Assembly: GCF_000496695.1 (NCBI RefSeq)
Contig: NZ_BAUJ01000005.1
Location: 124,001-188,000 of the forward strand
Direction of reading: 5' to 3'
DNA: 64,000 nucleotides
From: Vibrio halioticoli NBRC 102217
Lineage (GTDB): Bacteria > Pseudomonadota > Gammaproteobacteria > Enterobacterales > Vibrionaceae
Shown here: positions 9,080 to 17,651 of the stretch, piece by piece
How the letters are laid out: each line of letters opens with the position of its first letter
Numbering within the stretch: the first letter of the stretch is position 1
Notes under the pieces: model-generated
Databases searched by the model: none
What the model was told of the DNA's origin: nothing
The model's input: the letters and a program-made list of their open reading frames with translations, nothing else
Translations under genes and position numbers: made by a program

Positions 9080-9844
9080 ATGGGAAGTTTAAAAAACAAG
9101 AAAGTGTTCATTACAGGTGCTGAGCAAGGGATTGGTTATGAAACAGCCAAAGCACTGATTGAGTCTGGATGTGACGTTTTTGCTCATTACTTTAGTGGTA
9201 CTGAAGGCGTTGAAGCGTTAGTTAAACTCGCTGAATCTCGTGGACAAAGAGCCAGTTTTGGATTTGCCAACCTCATCAATGAAGATGACACTATTGCTTG
9301 TGTTAATGAAGCGGCTAAATTTCTTGGTGGTATCGATATTGTTATCAACAATGTGGGTGGCATTATTGCGCGCAAATGGCTTGGTGAAATCGAATCTGAC
9401 TACTGGCAAACCGTGTTTGACGTAAACATGACCACCATGAAAAACGTGACTCAATCCGCTCTTCCTTACTTAAAAGAAAACACCGAAGGCGCTAGTATCG
9501 TAAACCTAGCCTCCCTTGCAGGTCGTTCTGGTGGTCACTCAGGTTCATTGACTTACTCTATGACCAAAGGTGCTGTTCTTACTTGGACTCGTTCACTTGC
9601 GGCTGAACTTGGTGAATTTGGTATTCGTGTGAATGCCGTTGCTCCTGGCCTTATTTTAGGTACGCGCTTCCACGACCAACACACAACAAAAGAATCTGCA
9701 GAAGAGACTGTTCGTGGTATTCCTCTAGGTCGCGCTGGTACATCAGAAGATGTTGCGAAAGCAATCACCTATTTGGCTTCTGAGTATAACGGTTTTGTTT
9801 CTGGCGCTACGCTAGACATTAATGGTGGCGTATACCGCATGTAA
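9080..9844 (+). CDS. SDR-family NAD(P)-dependent oxidoreductase, probably sugar-acid or sugar dehydrogenase
   Basis: This is a classical short-chain dehydrogenase of 254 residues. It shows the cofactor motif TGAEQGIG (12-19), the NNVGG motif (90-94), catalytic S145 and the YSMTK pair Y159 and K163, and the C-terminal SGATLDINGG typical of the FabG/gluconate-dehydrogenase branch. The substrate cannot be read from sequence. Location next to gntK, edd and gntR, with a GntR-box at its promoter, suggests oxidation or reduction of gluconate, a keto-gluconate or a related aldose. It is followed after a terminator-like hairpin by an RbsD/FucU-type gene. Confidence 0.85.
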   Translation: MGSLKNKKVFITGAEQGIGYETAKALIESGCDVFAHYFSGTEGVEALVKLAESRGQRASFGFANLINEDDTIACVNEAAKFLGGIDIVINNVGGIIARKWLGEIESDYWQTVFDVNMTTMKNVTQSALPYLKENTEGASIVNLASLAGRSGGHSGSLTYSMTKGAVLTWTRSLAAELGEFGIRVNAVAPGLILGTRFHDQHTTKESAEETVRGIPLGRAGTSEDVAKAITYLASEYNGFVSGATLDINGGVYRM

Positions 9845-9852
9845 TTTAAAGC

Positions 9853-9884
9853 AAATGGCGCAGCTATTATCTGCGCCATTTTTT
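9853..9884 (+). terminator. Hairpin between the SDR and RbsD-like genes
   Basis: AAATGGCGCAG (9853-9863) and CTGCGCCATTT (9871-9881) pair around a 7-nt loop and are followed by Ts. The following gene starts only 12 bases later, so this acts either as a full terminator or as a partial attenuator that lowers expression of the second gene. Confidence 0.75.
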
Positions 9885-9896
9885 AGGAATCTCTCT

Positions 9897-10313
9897 ATGA
9901 TAAAATCGAGCATCATCCATCCTGAGTTACTGTCTATACTCGCGAAATGTGGACACAAAACTCAAATTCTAATTGCTGATAGCAATTATTCATTCGTAAT
10001 AAATTCAAACCCGAGATCTGAAATTATATATCTAAATTTTGCACCAGATATGCTAAATGCTACCGATGTGCTCAACGGCGTTATTCAATTAATTAATGTT
10101 GAATCTACATCCATGATGGCATGGCCTGATGATTTTGATAACACTATCCACTCTGAATATGTCCGTATTCTTCCGCAAGGAACAGAGATGAAGTTTCAGG
10201 AAAGAGAAGATTTTTATTCGACAGCTAAATCACCAAACACTTTATTAGTTATTGCTACAGGTGAGACTCGTCGCTTTGCAAATCTAATGCTGACCGTCGG
10301 TGCTGTAAAATAA
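9897..10313 (+). CDS. RbsD/FucU-family protein (sugar mutarotase/pyranase-like)
   Basis: The 138-residue product begins MIKSSIIHPELLSILAKCGH followed by KTQILIADSNYSF. The pattern of an ELL-x-LA-x-CGH helix followed by I-IAD-N matches the RbsD/FucU family, which interconverts anomers or ring forms of ribose or fucose. The ATG at 9897 is chosen because AGGAATCTCTCT precedes it and the N terminus then aligns with the family; 25 in-frame codons upstream would overlap the terminator hairpin and the SDR stop. The sugar is unknown. Context suggests a role in presenting a particular anomer or lactone form of an aldose or sugar acid. Confidence 0.7.
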   Translation: MIKSSIIHPELLSILAKCGHKTQILIADSNYSFVINSNPRSEIIYLNFAPDMLNATDVLNGVIQLINVESTSMMAWPDDFDNTIHSEYVRILPQGTEMKFQEREDFYSTAKSPNTLLVIATGETRRFANLMLTVGAVK

Positions 10314-10862
10314 AAACCACCGTTTATCATGTCATATCTGGCTTAATTTCCGACCAATAATCATTAAGTCAGATAATCTATCTCCTCACCACATCCTATG
10401 CTAATCGCGCGAAAACAACCAATAAAATCAACACCTTACCTCCAGTCACACTGTAATAAATCCGTTCTACCCCTCTAAAAATAAATTAAAGACGTAAACA
10501 ATACATTTAAGTAAATACTCTAAAAATAAAAGTTAATAATTTTAAAAGTATATATGTGGAATTAATAATTTCATATATAGCAGAAGATAACCATGTATTA
10601 TCCGACTGATTTCATATTATTTTTAAACATATATCTATTTAGCTGCTTTCGTAATTAAAAAATAGACTAAGCAATACATTTCAATATCTATATAAATTTC
10701 ATGACTTGTGCCTCACTTTTCACAAAATAAGCTTTTCTCGCAACAGTGTTACGCATAACATAAGCTCATTGGAAGCATTTTGTAACAAATTCTCCATTGG
10801 ACAATACGCTGTAACTATATGGCGATAAATATTGAATTAACCTGTAAATTATCAAAAGGAAT
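10314..10862. other. AT-rich leader of the TRAP operon
   Basis: This stretch of 549 bases is strongly AT-rich and has no open frame that I can support. The one clear site is a GntR-box-like palindrome at 10747-10760. The TRAP promoter must lie close to it. Confidence 0.5.
10747..10760. promoter_or_regulatory. GntR-box-like operator upstream of the TRAP transporter operon
   Basis: TGTTACGCATAACA is a perfect palindrome with GntR-box arms, 103 bases before the dctQ start. It links the transporter to the gntK, gntR and SDR units. Confidence 0.65.
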
Positions 10863-11381
10863 ATGTGGGTGTCTTTATTTTCATACATCATTGATAAAAT
10901 AACAAAGATACTAGGTCGGCTCCTAGTAGTTTTAATGTGGTTAATAGTAGCAACTGTTGTTTGGCAGGTGTTCACTCGTTTTTTCACAAATTCTCCATCA
11001 ACCTTTACCGATGAACTATCTAGATACCTATTAATTTGGATTGGTATCCTAGGGGGAGCATATACTTATTCGTTAAAGCGCCACCTTGCTATCGAGTTAT
11101 TGATTACCAAAGTAAAAAACAAAAACTTGTTAACGATTATGATCAGCCTAATGGTTATTGTATTTTCAAGCTTAGTTTTAATCTATGGCGGCTCTAGCGT
11201 CGTAATGAGAACTCTTCAATATAATCAAGTATCTCCAACATTAAGTGTATTTGGTTCAAATCTACCAATGGGATATATTTATTTAGTTGCTCCTATCGCT
11301 GGTGTACTAATAAATCTATTTGCTGTAAACGACATTATGAAACTATCACATGATATGTATAGTCAAAGAATGGGTAATTAG
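10863..11381 (+). CDS. TRAP transporter small membrane subunit (DctQ type)
   Basis: This is the small four-helix subunit of a tripartite ATP-independent periplasmic importer. The 172 residues carry four hydrophobic segments and the family stretch TDELSRYLLIWIGILGGAYT. The annotated ATG at 10863 has its AGGA only two bases upstream; a GTG two codons later at 10869 has the same AGGA at a better distance of eight bases and may be the real start. The gene is followed after two bases by the large membrane subunit. The substrate is inferred from context to be gluconate or another sugar acid. Confidence 0.88.
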   Translation: MWVSLFSYIIDKITKILGRLLVVLMWLIVATVVWQVFTRFFTNSPSTFTDELSRYLLIWIGILGGAYTYSLKRHLAIELLITKVKNKNLLTIMISLMVIVFSSLVLIYGGSSVVMRTLQYNQVSPTLSVFGSNLPMGYIYLVAPIAGVLINLFAVNDIMKLSHDMYSQRMGN

Positions 11382-11383
11382 TT

Positions 11384-12736
11384 ATGACACTGCTAAATTT
11401 AATTTTCACAGACCATTATCTTGCTGTAATGCCCGATGCTATTTATGATCTACTACCGATTATAGTTTTATTTGCTTCTTTATTTGTTTTTCTTGTCATA
11501 GGAATGCCAATAGCATTTGGTATTGGTTTAGCCTCTTTATTGACAATATTCATTGATTTTCCAATAGAGAAATCTGCTAGCTTAGCTTCGCAACAGTTGC
11601 TAGGAGGGCTAGATAATTTTGGACTATTAGCTCTGCCCTTTTTTATATTTGCAGGGAATCTCATGAATTCAGGAGGCATAGCTAAAAGACTTATTAATTT
11701 TGCTATGCTACTTGGTGGTCGCCTACCCGGCGCGCTATGTCATGTTAACGTAATTGCTAATATGATGTTCGGCTCTCTATCTGGCTCTGCTACAGCGTCC
11801 GCTGCCGCTGTAGGTGGCCTTATGGGTGAGTTACAAAATGAAAAAAAATACCCAAAAGATTTTTCTACCGCTGTCAACATTGCTTCTTGTCCTTCAGGCT
11901 TGCTGATCCCACCTTCAAATGTATTGATCTTATATGCATTGGTAAGTGGCACCTCTGTTCAGTACTTGTTCTTAGCGGGTTATTTCCCTGGGATACTAAT
12001 GGGTCTAGCGGTAATGGCTGGGGTACTACTGTTCGGTAAAAAGTACAATGTTCCACAAGATAAAGTAACATCGACTAAAAGCGCACATAAAGTGATTTTA
12101 GAAGCAATTCCTAGCTTATTCATGGTTGTTTTAATCATGGGTGGCATTGTTGGTGGTATTTTCACTGCAACAGAAGCATCCGCAATTGCTGTTGTGTATA
12201 GTTTGGTTCTTGGTTTCATATACAAAGAACTAAAATTCAAGAAATTAACACCTATCGTGATCGACAGTGTCATTATTACTTCTATTGTTTTATTAATGAT
12301 AGCAACGTCTAGCTCTATGTCTTGGGCAATGTCAAATGCTGATATTCCTCAATATATCGCTGACTTTATTCTTAATCTGTCTGACAACCCAATCATAATT
12401 TTAATTTCAATGAATATTATATTTTTAGTTGTAGGCACATTTATGGATATGTCTCCTGCTATATTGATATTCACACCAATTCTTTTACCTATTGGTATTC
12501 ATTTAGGTATGGATCCTATTCACTTCGGTATCATGATGGTATTTAACTTATCTATTGGTATTTGTACTCCACCAGTTGGAACAGCTTTATTTGTTGGATG
12601 TAGTGTTTCTAATAGAAAAATAGGTGATGTTGTACCAAAACTATTACCTATATATTGTCTGATCATCTTAGCCTTAATCATAGTTACCGCGTTTCCAAAT
12701 TTAACTATGTGGCTTCCTCGACTAGCTGGTTATTAA
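11384..12736 (+). CDS. TRAP transporter large membrane subunit (DctM type)
   Basis: DctM forms the sodium-coupled transport channel of TRAP importers. The 450 residues have about 12 hydrophobic segments and family motifs such as ALPFFIFAGNLMNSGGIAKR, SGSATASAAAVG and GIFTATEASAIAVVY. GICTPPVGTALFVG lies near the C terminus. It is translationally close to dctQ (2 bases) and followed by the binding protein after 27 bases, forming a Q-M-P operon. Vibrio species use many TRAP systems for sialic acid, C4-dicarboxylates and sugar acids; sequence alone does not fix the substrate. Confidence 0.95.
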   Translation: MTLLNLIFTDHYLAVMPDAIYDLLPIIVLFASLFVFLVIGMPIAFGIGLASLLTIFIDFPIEKSASLASQQLLGGLDNFGLLALPFFIFAGNLMNSGGIAKRLINFAMLLGGRLPGALCHVNVIANMMFGSLSGSATASAAAVGGLMGELQNEKKYPKDFSTAVNIASCPSGLLIPPSNVLILYALVSGTSVQYLFLAGYFPGILMGLAVMAGVLLFGKKYNVPQDKVTSTKSAHKVILEAIPSLFMVVLIMGGIVGGIFTATEASAIAVVYSLVLGFIYKELKFKKLTPIVIDSVIITSIVLLMIATSSSMSWAMSNADIPQYIADFILNLSDNPIIILISMNIIFLVVGTFMDMSPAILIFTPILLPIGIHLGMDPIHFGIMMVFNLSIGICTPPVGTALFVGCSVSNRKIGDVVPKLLPIYCLIILALIIVTAFPNLTMWLPRLAGY

Positions 12737-12763
12737 ACCTTTAAATTTAATTAGGAAAGTAAA

Positions 12764-13735
12764 ATGAAAATAATAAAATTAAGTACCTTATTATCATGCG
12801 CTGGATTAGTGTTGTTATCCATGTCGTTTAATGCATCCGCCAGAACGCAGAAACTGGCTCACGCTATGCCACTGGATCACCCAGTACATAAATCATTAAG
12901 TTGGTTTGCTAAAGAAGTGACAAAACGAACAAGTATGCGAGTTAAAGTCTACCCAAACCTAACACTAGGGAATGAAGAGTCTACTTTGCAGATGGTTCAA
13001 AATGGCACCTTAGCATTTGCTAAAGTGGGTGGTGGTTTAGCCGCATCATTTTCGCCTGAGTATAAAGTGTTGTCTTTGCCTTACTTATATAAAGATGAAG
13101 CCGACTCAAAACGCATTTTACGCGGCCCAGTTGGGCAAGAGATCCTGCAATCATCAGAAAAAGATGGATTTATTGGTTTAGCTTTTTTATCTAGTGGCTC
13201 TCGCGGTTTTTATACCAAAACAAAAATAACTAAACCAGAAGATCTTAAGGGCTTAAAAATCCGTGTGCAAAACTCTCCTATCGATATCGATACAATGAAA
13301 GCACTTGGAGTGAGTCCTGTACCTATCTCATCTGGTGAAGTTTACTCAGCATTACAACAAGGTGTAGTGGACGGCGCAGAAAATAATATTCCAACATACT
13401 TCTCAACTCGTCAGTATGAAGTTGCCAAATATTATACTTTAGATCAGCACACTATGATCCCTGACTTACTTGTGGTTTCTAGTGAAATTTGGAACGGCCT
13501 TTCTAAAGAAGACCAGGCAACAATTCGCCAAATAGCCAAAGAAACCTTAGCGGTTCAAGATAAAGCGTGGGATGAATACTCTGATTACGCAAAAGGTGAA
13601 ATCACCAAAAATGGTGGTGAAATTGTGAACGTTGACGTTGCTGCGTTTCAAGGCAAAGTCTCTAGCGTTTACGATAAATTCAAGAAAGATAACCCAGATT
13701 TAGTGCAAATTCTTAACGAACTTCAAAGCTACTAA
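12764..13735 (+). CDS. TRAP transporter substrate-binding protein (DctP type)
   Basis: This periplasmic binding protein has 323 residues. A signal peptide covers residues 1-26, ending NASA before RTQKLAHAMPLDHP. The family core is visible: LKGLKIRVQNSPIDIDTMKA carries the arginine that usually salt-bridges the carboxylate of the ligand, and GEVYSALQQGVVDGAENNIP is the DctP signature. An acidic ligand is therefore expected, in keeping with gluconate or a keto-acid. It is the last gene of the TRAP operon and ends before a long hairpin. Confidence 0.93.
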   Translation: MKIIKLSTLLSCAGLVLLSMSFNASARTQKLAHAMPLDHPVHKSLSWFAKEVTKRTSMRVKVYPNLTLGNEESTLQMVQNGTLAFAKVGGGLAASFSPEYKVLSLPYLYKDEADSKRILRGPVGQEILQSSEKDGFIGLAFLSSGSRGFYTKTKITKPEDLKGLKIRVQNSPIDIDTMKALGVSPVPISSGEVYSALQQGVVDGAENNIPTYFSTRQYEVAKYYTLDQHTMIPDLLVVSSEIWNGLSKEDQATIRQIAKETLAVQDKAWDEYSDYAKGEITKNGGEIVNVDVAAFQGKVSSVYDKFKKDNPDLVQILNELQSY

Positions 13736-13759
13736 CTCGGCATATAGATAATACGGATA

Positions 13760-13797
13760 TCGGTAATGGATATGGGAAACCTCATAACCATTACCGA
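13760..13797 (+). terminator. Hairpin after the TRAP operon
   Basis: TCGGTAATGG (13760-13769) pairs perfectly with CCATTACCGA (13788-13797), with further pairing inside the loop. There is no T-tract, so it may protect the 3' end of the mRNA rather than terminate alone. Confidence 0.5.
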
Positions 13798-13835
13798 AAC
13801 TCAATCAATGATATTACCCGAATCTCTTCCCACCA

Positions 13836-14438
13836 TTAAGCGCCACAACATTTTTTAAACTTTTTTCCACTGCCACAAGGACAAATGTCATTGCGCCCTA
13901 CGTCTTTATAAGGGTTTAGCGTTTGGCTTTTGTTACCCACCATCAACTCATCCGCCGCTTGTGCAACTTCGTTAATCATCAAATCCAGTTGCGGTTGCAA
14001 ATCAACGCGTTGTGGAAGGTCGGTATAGCCTGCTTGCTTCATCTGCGCATGTGTTTGCTCTTCGTCCACCAGCAATGACAAGGTGGTCAGCAATGCCGAT
14101 AACATTCTGGCTGTGCCGTCGTTCAGTTCAAGAGGTTGCCACTCTTGCTCAACAATAGGCCAAACAGACAGAAAACCTTCTGCTAAGTCGGCTAAATGCT
14201 CTGTATTGTTTTCGGTCAGCTCAAGCGCCGAATATTGATTGGCTTTTAAGTGCGCATACTGAGCATTGATGTGTTCAACAATCGTCGGTCTTGCCTCAAT
14301 AAATCCCTCGCCACACAATTCCTGTGCCCATGCTTCCGGCTCTAAAGGTTTGACAGTCAGGTTTGCGGCCAGTATTGCCCCTTCCCAAAAATAGCGACTT
14401 TCTTGTATCTGTGGTGGGAGATTAATTAAATCACTCAT
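13836..14438 (-). CDS. UPF0149/YecA-family protein with SEC-C motif
   Basis: The 200-residue protein has the UPF0149-like helical body and ends in a SEC-C zinc-binding motif, [18 protein letters not shown], also found at the tail of SecA. SEC-C motifs in YecA-type proteins bind metal and have been linked to interaction with ribosomes or SecB. The precise function is unknown. It is a single gene divergent from dusC and convergent with the TRAP operon. Confidence 0.85.
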   Translation of the reverse strand: MSDLINLPPQIQESRYFWEGAILAANLTVKPLEPEAWAQELCGEGFIEARPTIVEHINAQYAHLKANQYSALELTENNTEHLADLAEGFLSVWPIVEQEWQPLELNDGTARMLSALLTTLSLLVDEEQTHAQMKQAGYTDLPQRVDLQPQLDLMINEVAQAADELMVGNKSQTLNPYKDVGRNDICPCGSGKKFKKCCGA

Positions 14439-14582
14439 AAAATGTACTCTACTAATTTTTCTATAGTATGAGTGAAAATGACTTCAGCTTCTACACTACT
14501 GCCGGTTAGCTATATTTGTCGGTGACATTTTACTCAAAACCCACTAAAATCCCGCCTCTTGCACACAAAGGTAGAATCAATA

Positions 14583-15539
14583 ATGCGTCTTGTACTTGGC
14601 CCTATGGAGGGTGTTCTCGATCATCTAATGCGAGAAATCCTTACTGATATCAACGACTTTGACTTATGTGTCACCGAATTCGTTCGTGTCAGCGACCAAG
14701 TGTTACCGGATCGCTCCTTCTACAAGCTGTGCCCTGAACTGCTGCAAGGCTCAAAAACTAAATCGGGCACGCCCGTGCATCTGCAACTTTTAGGTCAGCA
14801 TCCACAGTGGATGGCGGAAAATGCCTTTAAGGCCTATAACCTAGGTGCGGCGGGTATCGACCTTAATTTTGGTTGTCCGGCTCGTCTGGTCAATAAAAGT
14901 AAAGGTGGTGCGGTTTTATTAAAAGAGCCAGAGCTGATGTATCAAATCATCAATGCTTGTCGAGCCGCAGTGCCCAGTGAGATCCCTGTGACCGCAAAAA
15001 TTCGTCTGGGTTGGGAAAACCCTGATGACTGCTTTGAAATTGTGGACGCTGTTGAAAACGCCGGCGCCAGTGAACTCACCATTCATGCTCGCACTAAAGT
15101 AGGCGGTTATAAAGCCGACCAAATTCGTTGGGACTATTTACAAAAAATTCGCCAACACACCAAAATGCCATTAATTGCCAATGGTGAAATATGGAACTAC
15201 GCCGATGGTCAACGTTGCCAAGAAACCACGGGCATTGACTCTTTGATGGTCTGTCGTGGCTCTTTCAATGTGCCCAACCTTGGTAATGTAGTCAAACACA
15301 ACCATGCGGTCATGCCATGGGTGGAAGTAGTCGCTTTACTATTGAAATACTCTGAATACGAAATGAAAGGCGATAAAGGGCTCTATTACCCGAATCGTGT
15401 TAAACAATGGTTCTCGTACCTGCGTCAGCAATACCCTGAAGCAAAAGAGTTATTTCACAATATTCGCAAGTTCAATACCGCTGAACCTATCGTGGACTAT
15501 ATTCAGCGCTATCAACAAGAATTACTCATCAGCGCCTAG
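14583..15539 (+). CDS. dusC: tRNA-dihydrouridine(16) synthase DusC
   Basis: DusC is an FMN enzyme that reduces uridine 16 in the D-loop of tRNAs using NADPH. The ATG at 14583 is chosen over an in-frame TTG at 14559 because the family begins MRLVLGPMEGVLDHLMREIL and AAAGG lies upstream. The 318 residues match DusC. GIDLNFGCPARLVNKSKGG holds the catalytic cysteine, and SLMVCRGSFNVPNLG is in the phosphate-binding part of the barrel. It is a single-gene unit with its own terminator. Confidence 0.95.
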   Translation: MRLVLGPMEGVLDHLMREILTDINDFDLCVTEFVRVSDQVLPDRSFYKLCPELLQGSKTKSGTPVHLQLLGQHPQWMAENAFKAYNLGAAGIDLNFGCPARLVNKSKGGAVLLKEPELMYQIINACRAAVPSEIPVTAKIRLGWENPDDCFEIVDAVENAGASELTIHARTKVGGYKADQIRWDYLQKIRQHTKMPLIANGEIWNYADGQRCQETTGIDSLMVCRGSFNVPNLGNVVKHNHAVMPWVEVVALLLKYSEYEMKGDKGLYYPNRVKQWFSYLRQQYPEAKELFHNIRKFNTAEPIVDYIQRYQQELLISA

Positions 15540-15602
15540 ATTTCTTCACCACTAGGTTTCTTAACTACTAGATTTCTTAGCCAGCAGTATGACCATTATC
15601 TT

Positions 15603-15638
15603 ACGACCTTTATTCATTGCGATTAAAGGTCGTTTTTA
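15603..15638 (+). terminator. dusC terminator
   Basis: ACGACCTTTA (15603-15612) pairs with TAAAGGTCGT (15624-15633), followed by five Ts. It lies just before the convergent malZ end. Confidence 0.85.
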
Positions 15639-15655
15639 TTCTGTCATATCGTCAA

Positions 15656-17497
15656 TTATAACTTGAGCAAATCGCAGCCTCGGCTTGTAAGAGAAAGAAC
15701 CAATTCGCCCTTTTCTATTCGTGTTTTTTGATGAGAAAGTACGCTTTTGGCCACCCCCTTCTCTATGCCTAATTGCCACACAGGCACTCGAATCTCACCG
15801 GTTTTATCACCCGTATTGAACACAGCCAATAGGCGTTCTTCGCCATAACATCGTGCAAAAGCTATTTGCTCATCTCGACTTTCAAAAAACAGCAAGTCTC
15901 CACTTTGCAACGCTTTATATTGGTGTCTTAAAGCCAACATCTGCTTAAAGAACGGTACCCATTGAGAGCTTTCAACACGCTCCCATGGAAAGCAACGTCG
16001 ATTATCAGGATCGTTTTCACCTTCAAGACCGACTTCCGTTCCATAGTAGAGACAAGGAACACCGATATAAGCCATCAAGAATAAGGCGGCTTGGCGCATT
16101 TTATCTTCATTCCCTTTCAACAAAGTGATAAAACGTGCCGTATCATGGCTATCTAATTGATTTAACTGCGCCAATTGATTGTGCCAAGGAAGCTTAGCTT
16201 TCGCTTCTAATAACCACTGTTGAAATTCGCCACTGGTCAAAGAGATAGGATCATAAGCGATATCTTGATTAACAAAAAACGCACGTACTGGATGGGCAAA
16301 CCCATAGTAATTCATTGCACCGTCTTCTTGATCTCCTTGCAGCCATGATGTTGCTTCAAAGAAGTGTTCACCAAGAACCAATGCCTCTTGGTTCTCTTGT
16401 TTAGTTGCGCTGCGAAATGCCTGCACATAGTGTGCATTGTGGTAAGCACCCTTGCCCTCTCCTAGCATATGAATCACATCAAATCGCCAACCATCAATAC
16501 TGTACGGTGGACGTAACCAATGCTTGATCACCGCGGAGTCAGAATCATAGATATAGTCGCGTACTTCAGGATGTTCAAAATTCAAAACTGGCAGGTTTTG
16601 GACGCCATTCCATGCTTCGTAATTTTGCGACTGACCATCAAAAAAATAATACTCACGATATTTCGAATCTAGGTTATGGTAAGCCCCGCACTCCCCTTTA
16701 CCACTCTTATCAAACCAAGGATGTTCCGCAGACGTATGATTAAATACCGCATCTAACACGATACGCATGCCACGGCGGTGCACCTCTTGACATAACTCTG
16801 CAAGTTCTTCGTTATTACCAATATGTGGATCGACATTAAAATAATCCGTCGTGTCGTACTTATGATTGCTCAAAGAGCTAAACACAGGATTAAGATACAA
16901 AGTGGTCACGCCTAAATCTTGTAAGTAATCGAGCTTGGAATGAATCCCTACTATATCGCCATTGAAAAACTGCACTGACATTGAATCGTTATTTTCAATA
17001 GCATCACCCCAATCCGATTTAATGGTTGGAATAGTGCCATCTTTAATGCTGTACTCACCACTCTCCACCCCTATTTTAGGGTTACCATTGCAAAATCGGT
17101 CAGGAAACACTTGATAGAACACTTGGCTTTGTACCCACGGCGCCGGACGATGACGGGCATTAAATTTGAAATGGTACTCCTTTGCTGGAATTCGCTTAGA
17201 AACCCCTCTAGCATCAAGCCAATATTGCGCTGTGCGAGTTTGAACCTTAAATACGTAGTGAGTAACATCTCTGTCTTCATTGATCGGGAAGCGAGCTTGC
17301 CATACTTGAAGTCGCCCCAATAACGTTTCTTTTATTTGAAACATAGGGACATAAGCCTGCTCGTTATCAGGCTCATGCCTAACCACGATCTGTTGAACAT
17401 CATTAAATGGTTCAACATACAAAGTAGCGGTTAAATGAGTGCCATCAAACTTGAGGTGACAGCCGGATTGAGGATGGAAAAGAAATGGGCTTTGCAT
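15656..17497 (-). CDS. malZ: Maltodextrin glucosidase (GH13, MalZ-like)
   Basis: This cytoplasmic alpha-glucosidase of glycoside hydrolase family 13 releases glucose from maltodextrins. The ATG at 17497 is chosen because GGAG stands before it; an earlier in-frame start at 17527 adds ten residues without a family match. An N-terminal beta-sandwich is followed by the barrel beginning QVFYQVFPDRFCNG. Catalytic motifs are visible: DGWRFDVIHMLG (nucleophile Asp), LGEHFFEATSWL (acid/base Glu) and LDSHDTARF (transition-state Asp). At 613 residues it fits MalZ (about 605). No other maltose genes are adjacent. A neopullulanase or cyclomaltodextrinase activity is the main alternative. Confidence 0.85.
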   Translation of the reverse strand: MQSPFLFHPQSGCHLKFDGTHLTATLYVEPFNDVQQIVVRHEPDNEQAYVPMFQIKETLLGRLQVWQARFPINEDRDVTHYVFKVQTRTAQYWLDARGVSKRIPAKEYHFKFNARHRPAPWVQSQVFYQVFPDRFCNGNPKIGVESGEYSIKDGTIPTIKSDWGDAIENNDSMSVQFFNGDIVGIHSKLDYLQDLGVTTLYLNPVFSSLSNHKYDTTDYFNVDPHIGNNEELAELCQEVHRRGMRIVLDAVFNHTSAEHPWFDKSGKGECGAYHNLDSKYREYYFFDGQSQNYEAWNGVQNLPVLNFEHPEVRDYIYDSDSAVIKHWLRPPYSIDGWRFDVIHMLGEGKGAYHNAHYVQAFRSATKQENQEALVLGEHFFEATSWLQGDQEDGAMNYYGFAHPVRAFFVNQDIAYDPISLTSGEFQQWLLEAKAKLPWHNQLAQLNQLDSHDTARFITLLKGNEDKMRQAALFLMAYIGVPCLYYGTEVGLEGENDPDNRRCFPWERVESSQWVPFFKQMLALRHQYKALQSGDLLFFESRDEQIAFARCYGEERLLAVFNTGDKTGEIRVPVWQLGIEKGVAKSVLSHQKTRIEKGELVLSLTSRGCDLLKL

Positions 17498-17554
17498 ACG
17501 AACTCCGAAACGGAACCAATTGCCCACAAATTAGAGAATTATTCGTCGATAAAA

Positions 17555-17592
17555 AAGCGTGACCCACTGCATATATAAGTAAGATCACGCTT
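17555..17592 (-). terminator. Terminator of the ABC importer operon
   Basis: AAGCGTGA (17555-17562) pairs with TCACGCTT (17585-17592). On the minus strand the stem is followed by a run of Ts. It lies 60 bases after the last gene of the operon. Confidence 0.75.
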
Positions 17593-17651
17593 TGTAGCGA
17601 TGTAAAGACGAATTATTGGTTACCTAAGCAATGGGTTTACTAGGCAACTGG

